A DNA stretch of 64,000 bases from Turnera subulata (Eukaryota > Streptophyta > Magnoliopsida > Malpighiales > Passifloraceae): positions 1-64,000 of the forward strand of contig JAKUCV010006247.1 of the NCBI GenBank assembly GCA_028386065.3, read 5' to 3'. The position numbers and the translations under genes are program-made. Below the pieces are notes generated by a model. The model did not search any database. It was given only the letters and a program-made list of their open reading frames with translations, and was not told where the DNA came from. Below are positions 57,605-64,000 of the stretch, one piece after another (position 1 is the stretch's first letter; each line of letters begins with the position of its first letter).

Positions 57605-58560
57605 CCCTAAAGGATGGCACCACAAAAACAAATCCAAGGTGGGGTCTTTCCAAAAAAGTAGAAACACACATGAAGGAGTTTGGGTGTGTGATTACGTTTG
57701 CAGCTACGTATGTGTAAATGCCGGTTCAGGAGGTTTATTGTCCAATGTTCACTGTCGACTACAATAAAAACGTGATATAAAACATTAGCATCTGCTTACT
57801 TTTGATTCTTTCTCCCTCAAATAGTTTTGGATGGTGATATATTACTTTTGCGAGATGTGAAATGTTGTTCTTCCTGCATCCATCCGTCAATTTGCAGCAG
57901 TCAACATATTCTTATTATGATTTTTTTTTGGTTGAATTTCTCAACACTATTGAATTTATTTTTCAGTTCATTACTATATCAATTTCAAATTCTATTATAA
58001 TTTTTTTTGGTTGAATTTCTCAACAGTATTGAATTTATTTTTTAGTTCATTACTATATCAATTTCAAATTCTTAGTTTTTGAGATTTATGGACCATATGG
58101 ATTAATATTTCAAGATTGATATTACCTCTTTTTTCCTTTTTTTTTCAAACAAATTCAAATATTTTATAAATTTTTATTTTAATTTCCACATCAATTTACA
58201 AGACCAACTAATTACCGTTATATTTTTCATACATATAGGATAGATGGAGTTAATATTCAAGTCAAATTTATTGTTATCCTCATAATGATATTAACACTAG
58301 AGGTCTAACATCATTAATCATTATCAAGATCAAGGGAAAGAAAATAAAACTATTTGGACAATAACGATAAATTTATGCACGTGCACACCTATATAATCCA
58401 GTCAATATCGCTATTTAGTTCCCACATAAGACTTTATTTGACATACACAATGACGGTACCTTTGTGCAAAGCAAACGCGTGAGACAACGTGGGCCGATGT
58501 TGTTGCCCCACCAAGAATCTCAATAACTGTCTATTTCCTAATGTTTTCTTCAATTTGACC
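57605..58560 (-). promoter_or_regulatory. OPR-like upstream region (inverted copy at 23246-24250)
   Basis: Blocks match the plus-strand region before 24415. 57914-58073 holds a tandem duplication absent from the other copy. 58525-58550 is the empty site for the poly(A) insertion at 20830-23227. Confidence 0.75.
57914..58073. repeat. Tandem duplication, 2 x 80 bp
   Basis: Units start at 57914 and 57994 ('attat(g/a)atttttttt' and on to 'caatttcaaattct') with few differences. The paralogous promoter near 23880-23950 has a single unit. Confidence 0.9.
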
Positions 58561-59064
58561 ACCCCTAATTTGAGACCCCCTTGAGTAGTTTTTTCTCTCT
58601 TTTTTCTCGAGGAACGACCCCCTTCAGTAGTTAATTACTCCAATTTTGACCAAAAATCCAAGTCAGAATTATTAGGAAAAAACTTCACGATCTTGAACAT
58701 AGCCGTAAAATGGGGATTATCCATCATGGACTGTGTTATTGACACCCCTTTGCAAGGGAGCATTTTATAAGGAGCGATGTGTAGACGCACCAGATTCATC
58801 TCCAAAGAAAATAAAAGAATATTCCGCAAAGGTGGAGATTACAAGGTATATTTTCATTAAAATTTTCTATAAGTAGGTGTAAGTTGTTTGGGATAGCTTG
58901 TCAGAAATTATTAAGTTGTGTTTTACGTTTTAAATAACCATAATAAATTACTTTATGCTGCTTGTATTTTAAAGTTTTAAATTCTTTATTTATAAATGAT
59001 TATAAATTACTAATATTTCTTTATTTTCGTGACAAAGTGATAAACTTTTCAAGCTATATTTGTC
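58561..59064. other. Intergenic; no supported feature
   Basis: A/T-rich. The short minus-strand frame at 58635-58829 has no recognisable domain. Confidence 0.4.
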
Positions 59065-59550
59065 TATCTGTACTATACTATCTATAAAAGCACGGCGAAA
59101 TAGCCGAAAATACAAAATTGTCCCTATTCATTATTAGTATTAATATTATTATTATAATTAATAAATTATAAATCCTTTAAATTATATTAATATTATTCTT
59201 ATTTTATTAAGACCAACGGCCAAAAACAAATTCTATTACTCTCCTCACACACCTCCCACCCTAAAATTCTCAAAAACACTAACTACATATATATCTTATT
59301 TCCTATCTTCTTCTTTTTTTTTTTTCTACGTGGAGCCTTGATCCAAATAAGAACCCCCATCATCCCATATCATTTGTTTTTGTTTCAGAGGAATCAAATC
59401 AAGAATCTAATATTTATTTTTTTTACAAACTTAAATCAATAATTTAGGTATTTTTTATTTACTTAGAAATAAATAATTAATTATAATAAATAAATTTATA
59501 ATTAGTTTATTTTTTTACCCTACCACGTGCATCGCACATGAAAAGGACTT
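59065..59550 (+). mobile_element. Helitron-like non-autonomous element
   Basis: The left end 'ctgtactatactatctataa' followed by 'aagcacgg' resembles Helitron 5' termini (TCTATACTA..ATAAAAGC). Near 59523-59545 the sequence 'ccacgtgcatcgcacatg' can form the short hairpin (cgtgc-atc-gcac) that precedes Helitron 3' ends, but the canonical CTRR end is unclear. No helicase. Tentative. Confidence 0.4.
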
Positions 59551-60786
59551 GTACATCAAAAAGGGGAAAAACATCAAGTTCTCAAACCAAAACGTCAACC
59601 GTTTGGTTTGGCGGCTCTCACAGTATACACACACACAAACCGTCCAAAAAATCAAGAGGTTTCTCATCAATACTAGAAATTTTAGAAAGAAGAAGAGAAA
59701 AGCATAAAAGCTTCCGCCGCATCATTATCAAATCAAATATTCCCCACAAAAGCACCAAAAAGAATAACTGGGAATCCGCTTTCAAGAAGGGTAGGCATAA
59801 ATAAAAATTAAGAAACTAAAAAGAATGATAAGCATAGAATTTTGTGGGGGCAGGCAAATCTTCATGAATATTAAAACCAAACCTCTCCTATGAAACGTCT
59901 ACCATGCCACTTACTGGCTCCTCCTCATATCCATTATTAAATAAACCATACCCTTGATCAAAGTGTTTAACCCAACCCATGAACACACTTAACAAATCTC
60001 CAAATCAGAATCAAAAACCAAAAAGATATGGGCGCAAAGACAAATTTGTAACAGTGAGACCCATGTTGATGCGTTATGTGTATGCTTGGGCAAGGCCCAT
60101 ATAGTGCCTTTTTTGTCTATTTTAAGGCCCATGGTGGTTTACATCCATAGACAAAGAGTTAGTTGTTTTACCCATCTTCCAACTAAACTACTCGAACACC
60201 ACATTCGTCATGGGCCTATTCATTTGTGAACGGTTAGAAAGTTAATAAATCTGGAATTTACCTTGGATATAGATGTTGTTGTCACAATTTGTCCTTTTTG
60301 TTTTTTTTTTTTTGAACTGGTCACAATTTGTCCTTGGCATTTGTATGTCCGACAAAACTAGAAAGTAGGAGATTGTTGTGCAACCCAGACCGGCCCAACT
60401 GGTTGAACTTTGGTAACTATGACCCAAAGGCAAATCCAGGATTTTTACCCCTCCGTTTATAATATCTAAAAAATCGGTCTGGTCATGACTGGTTCTTCGG
60501 GTCTCCTGGGTTTAGTGACCCATTTCCGGTTTTTACTGGGCTATGAATCAAAAAATTTTCATAATTTTATCTTGGTCGGGCTATGGTTAGACTTTTTCAT
60601 TGGACCATTTCTAAAAAAATGAATTTTCACTATTAATTCAACTACTGGTCATACCCGATTGAACACCAGTTAGACCTCTAAATCCGCAACCCGGCTATTA
60701 CAATAGGTCAATGGCCAAGCCGGGTTCAATAACCTTGAGTAGGTGGACACCCCGGTATAGAGCATTTGTGACTCGTAGACTCTCCA
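59551..60786. other. Intergenic; no supported gene
   Basis: A basic, lysine-rich frame (59538-59804) has no domain and is probably chance. 60360-60710 has repeated 'ccggcc/gaccgg' words and transposon-like wording ('gactggtt..gggtct') but no bounded element could be defined. Confidence 0.4.
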
Positions 60787-60795
60787 ATGCTTATG

Positions 60796-61709
60796 GGGTA
60801 AATCGTATATATAGGTCCGTACTATTTCAAAAGTATCGTTTGGGGTCTGTACTATTTTTTGTCCCTTTTACGGGTCTATACTCTTATTTGTCGTCCCTTT
60901 TAGGCGTCTCGGGCAATCTACGTCATCAGCGGGGCTGCCCGAGACCCCTAAAAGGAACGAAAAATAAGAGTACAAACCCGTAAAAGGGACAAGAAATAGT
61001 TCAGACCCCAAAACGATACTTTTGAAATAGTACGGACCCTATATATGCGATTTACTCGGAAAAAAACTCATGTACAACCCCTAGGGAAACTACCGTAAAG
61101 TAGAAAATGGCCATAACTTCTTGCTCGGAACTCGTTTTGGGTTAAATTTTTTTTCCTCATTCTTATTTTAATATGTTATAATGGATAGTATCAGTCTCCA
61201 CATGCAGCTCGAAATTTGAAAAATTCGCATAAAACTCGTGCTGTAAATTCAAAAATGGCCATAACTTCTCGTCCGGAACTCGTTTTGGTTCAAATTTTTT
61301 TCCTCATTCTTATTTTAACATGGTATAAAGGATTGTATCAGTCTCCACTCTTATCCCGAAATTTGAAAAAATAGCAGAAAAACTAATGTACTAAGCCCTA
61401 GAGAAAACGACCGAGAACAAGAAAAAGGCCATAATGAGTTATTAGTTCCGGACGAGAAGTTATGGGGTCTGTACTATTTCAAAAGTATCGTTTGGGGGTC
61501 TGTACTATTTCTTGTCCCTTTTACGGGTCTGTACTCTTATTTTTCGTTCCTTTTAGGGGTCTCGGGCAGCCCCGCTGATGATGTGGACTGCCCGAGACCC
61601 CTAACAGGGACGAAAAATAAGTGTATAGACCCGTAAAAGGGACGGAAAATAGTATAGACCCCAAACGATATTTTTGAAATAGTACGGACCCTATATATGC
61701 GATTTACCC
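60796..61709. mobile_element. Double-palindromic MULE-type MITE, 914 bp
   Basis: The termini GGGTAAATCG / CGATTTACCC-type inverted repeats are flanked by an exact 9-bp duplication, atgcttatg (60787-60795 and 61710-61718). Each end is itself a ~250-bp palindrome: 60796-61057 and about 61459-61709. Both contain 'gtactatttcaaaagtatcg', 'cttttacgggtct', 'ggtctcgggcagcccc' and their complements. The ~400-bp centre has a direct repeat ('ggccataacttct..ggaactcgttttgg', at about 61110 and 61257) and an inverted partial copy at about 61437-61463. No transposase. The 90-codon frame at 60711-60983 runs into the palindrome and is not a gene. Confidence 0.9.
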
Positions 61710-61718
61710 ATGCTTATG

Positions 61719-62219
61719 TTAGAATAAGGAATAAGGAAATTTGTTCATAAAAAATAGAAAGGCAAGAGAAAGTTTTGCTTTGACATACATAGCACGGGCC
61801 CTTTTGTAGGAAAATTCAGCATTCTTGGTGCTTTATCTAAACAATTTGTAGAAAGACTCAGCAGTCTTGGTGTTTTACCTAGACATAAGCCCCAACCTTT
61901 ATATTAGACCTGGACCGGAATCTAATCATTATCTTTGGGCCTGCTTGAATATTATTTGACAAGTTATAGATTTATTTAAAGTTGTGCATGGCATTCTAAC
62001 AGCAAACTAGTCTAAACACCAAATTAAGGGGCACAAGTCTTTTGTTTATTATTGGAATAAGAGGAGAGGAACAGGTTACAACTGTGTCTTTTGTTTATTA
62101 TTAGTTGGTGACATTTTATGTGCTTCGCGAGAATCAATAAAGAAAACCCGCAAGTTCCATGCTGCACTGCAAGTTCATGGAATAGATTTTCTTTCTTTTT
62201 TAGATACTAAAGTAATTAA
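61719..62219. other. Spacer upstream of the sulfotransferase pseudogene
   Basis: There is a short repeated phrase 'agcattcttggtg/agcagtcttggtg' at 61819 and 61860, and 'tcttttgtttattatt' twice (62038, 62088). Nothing else is recognised. Confidence 0.5.
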
Positions 62220-62229
62220 GGATGAGAAA

Positions 62230-62722
62230 GTATTGCATGCATTGTGGGTTATTTATTTCTACAACTACCAAGGAAATGAGGAGATACTATCTTCACTTCC
62301 CAAAGTATGGAATGTGGGTTGTTTCTACAACTACCAAGGCTTCTGGTGTCGTGCAAAGAGAGTTCGTGCCATAGCTGATAGCTTCCTGGCAAAAGCACTT
62401 TCAAGCAGAAAACACAGACACCGATATTGTAACCATGCCAAAATCAGGTACCACTTGGTTGAAAGCTTTGGTTTAATTATGCCATCAAAACACGTTCAAT
62501 ATACACCCCTCCTCAAAGTCCATCGCACTCATTTAACCCTCACGACCTTGTGCCTTTCGAGTACAATATTATGCAAACAATCAAGTTCCTGATCTATCTA
62601 CAATGCCATCCTCTAGGATGCTTGCAACCCTCGTACAATATATACCTTTCTTTGCCAGAGTCCATCAAGAATTCTAGCTGTAGAATGTGCGTGGGTTGCA
62701 AACATCCTAGCGCATGGCATTG
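62230..62722 (+). pseudogene. Cytosolic sulfotransferase (SOT) pseudogene, 5' half
   Basis: Translation across frames gives the plant SOT N-terminal half: 'EEILSSLPK.WNVG', 'YNYQGFWC', '..SFLAKALSS', then the PAPS-binding 5' loop MPKSGTTWLKAL (about 62438-62470), 'DLSTMPS', and LPESIKNSSCRM (62655-62690). Cytosolic SOTs transfer sulfate from PAPS to small molecules such as flavonoids, brassinosteroids or glucosinolate precursors. Several frameshifts (about 62405, 62475, 62560, 62640) and loss of everything after the 'CRNPKD'-equivalent region show it is dead. A ~30-bp stretch near the head (tgggtt..ctacaactaccaagg, 62247-62272 and 62307-62340) is duplicated. It has no visible introns, as is usual for this family. 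Confidence 0.75.
62601..62722. repeat. 30-bp inverted repeat (27/30) in the SOT pseudogene
   Basis: 62601-62630 (caatgccatcctctaggatg..) is complementary to 62693-62722 at 27 of 30 positions. The loop is 62 bp. Confidence 0.85.
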
Positions 62723-62794
62723 CAAAGAGGTCAGTAATTTGTTTGTTTGCATAAAGATTGTACTCAAAGAAAGAATAATATAACAAAGGCACAA

Positions 62795-63186
62795 ATTTAA
62801 CAGGTATGTTTTTTATTTTTAAAAGTTAATTATATGAAGCTAATTATTTAGTTTTTTGGACACCTTCATCTTTTGAATATAATCTATGCTTTTTTTTATT
62901 CTGTTATTCATCTACATTTTTTTTATTTATAAATTTTGTTGTTATTTTATTTTTGTTAAAAAATATTATTAAACTTTTTAGTTATCTTTTAAATTTTTTG
63001 GTTCTTTTATATTAATCTCTTAAATTTTTTGGTTATATTATTTTGATTATTTTATTTTTTATATAATTAGATGGTTATTTATTTCATTTTTTAAAATTTT
63101 TTGGCTATATATTCTAAAAAAAATATTTTGACAGCTAAAATATTTTTGTTCATTTCATATATGGAATTGATACCAAAGCTATAAGT
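62795..63186. other. A/T-rich simple sequence
   Basis: It has repeated phrases such as 'aaattttttggtta' / 'aaattttttggcta' (62990-63110). No gene. From 63187 the sequence matches the 3' flank of the first OPR-like gene. Confidence 0.6.
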
Positions 63187-63373
63187 ATACAGTACAATTC
63201 TGTGAACAATTCAAGTGAAGAATACCGTATACCAGCTCACATCAAATCAATATTTCTTACAATACAGGGTTGAATGTAATACATTGGATAAAGAATTATT
63301 GAAATATACTGTTGAAACTATTAGAAATGCTAATAGACAAACATCTATCTCCAAATGCTCCTCTCAATGAACA

Positions 63374-63976
<603 letters not shown>

Positions 63977-64000
63977 TCAAGACAACAATGTCAGCATACA

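Noticed and set aside
59538..59804. Basic 88-codon ORF
   Set aside because: Low complexity, no motif and no upstream signals.
60711..60983. 90-codon plus-strand ORF
   Set aside because: It crosses the border of the double-palindromic element and half of it is hairpin arm.

Overview
This is nuclear DNA of a flowering plant, most likely a eudicot. Evidence: intron-rich genes with GT/AG boundaries, plant-specific gene families (non-RD LRR receptor kinase, oxidosqualene cyclase, 12-oxophytodienoate-reductase-like enzyme, cytosolic sulfotransferase, AATP1/HSR4-type AAA ATPase), Ty1/copia and Sirevirus-type retroelements, L1-type LINEs, and hAT, Mutator-like and Stowaway MITEs. Species cannot be named. 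Position 1 is a HindIII site, which would fit a BAC insert end. There are 55 Ns at 13983-14037 and one N at 51679.

Layout. 1-3042: a Sirevirus-like LTR end, an N-terminal fragment of an AATP1-like AAA-ATPase gene (copy 1), a long-TIR MULE-type element (719-2393) and flanking DNA duplicated at 45.0-45.9 kb. 3043-5636: 3' remnant of a Sirevirus-like retroelement whose end sits in the kinase domain of LRR-RLK pseudogene A (5637-8606). 8691-14037: a decayed Ty1/copia element ending in an assembly gap. 14038-19930: upstream flank of copy A, then LRR-RLK pseudogene B and its homologous upstream flank, loaded with MULE, MITE, hAT, SINE and Stowaway insertions. 20048-28600: an inverted, broken duplicate of the OPR locus (promoter plus exon 1), with a poly(A)-tailed retro-insertion that itself holds a solo LTR, then an L1 LINE. 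29026-32110: a SEC1/KEULE-like gene fragment abutting AATP copy 2, which is cut by a LINE and a solo LTR. 33555-41167: a nearly full-length L1 LINE with an RNase H domain, split by a second solo LTR. 41744-45159: a truncated LINE, a duplicated AATP tail and AATP copy 3 (frameshift in Walker A, hAT MITE in the intron).

The right third is gene-bearing. It has an intact RPL13 gene (46301-47724, minus), an unrecognised GC-rich region divergent from it, an oxidosqualene cyclase gene (49785-54717, plus) that lacks one ~92-codon exon, and an intact five-exon OPR-like gene (55244-57443, minus) convergent with the cyclase. Then come a Helitron-like element, a double-palindromic MULE-type MITE (60796-61709), a sulfotransferase pseudogene (about 62230-62722) and the last exon of a second OPR-like gene running off the end (63374 to beyond 64000).

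How it fits together. RPL13 and the first OPR-like gene look functional; the second OPR-like gene looks intact as far as it is visible. The cyclase is doubtful. Almost everything else is gene duplication followed by transposon nesting, and for many insertions an exact target-site duplication or a paralogous empty site can be read directly. OPR-like reductase and cyclase side by side, with a dead sulfotransferase nearby, raise but do not prove a specialised-metabolism neighbourhood.
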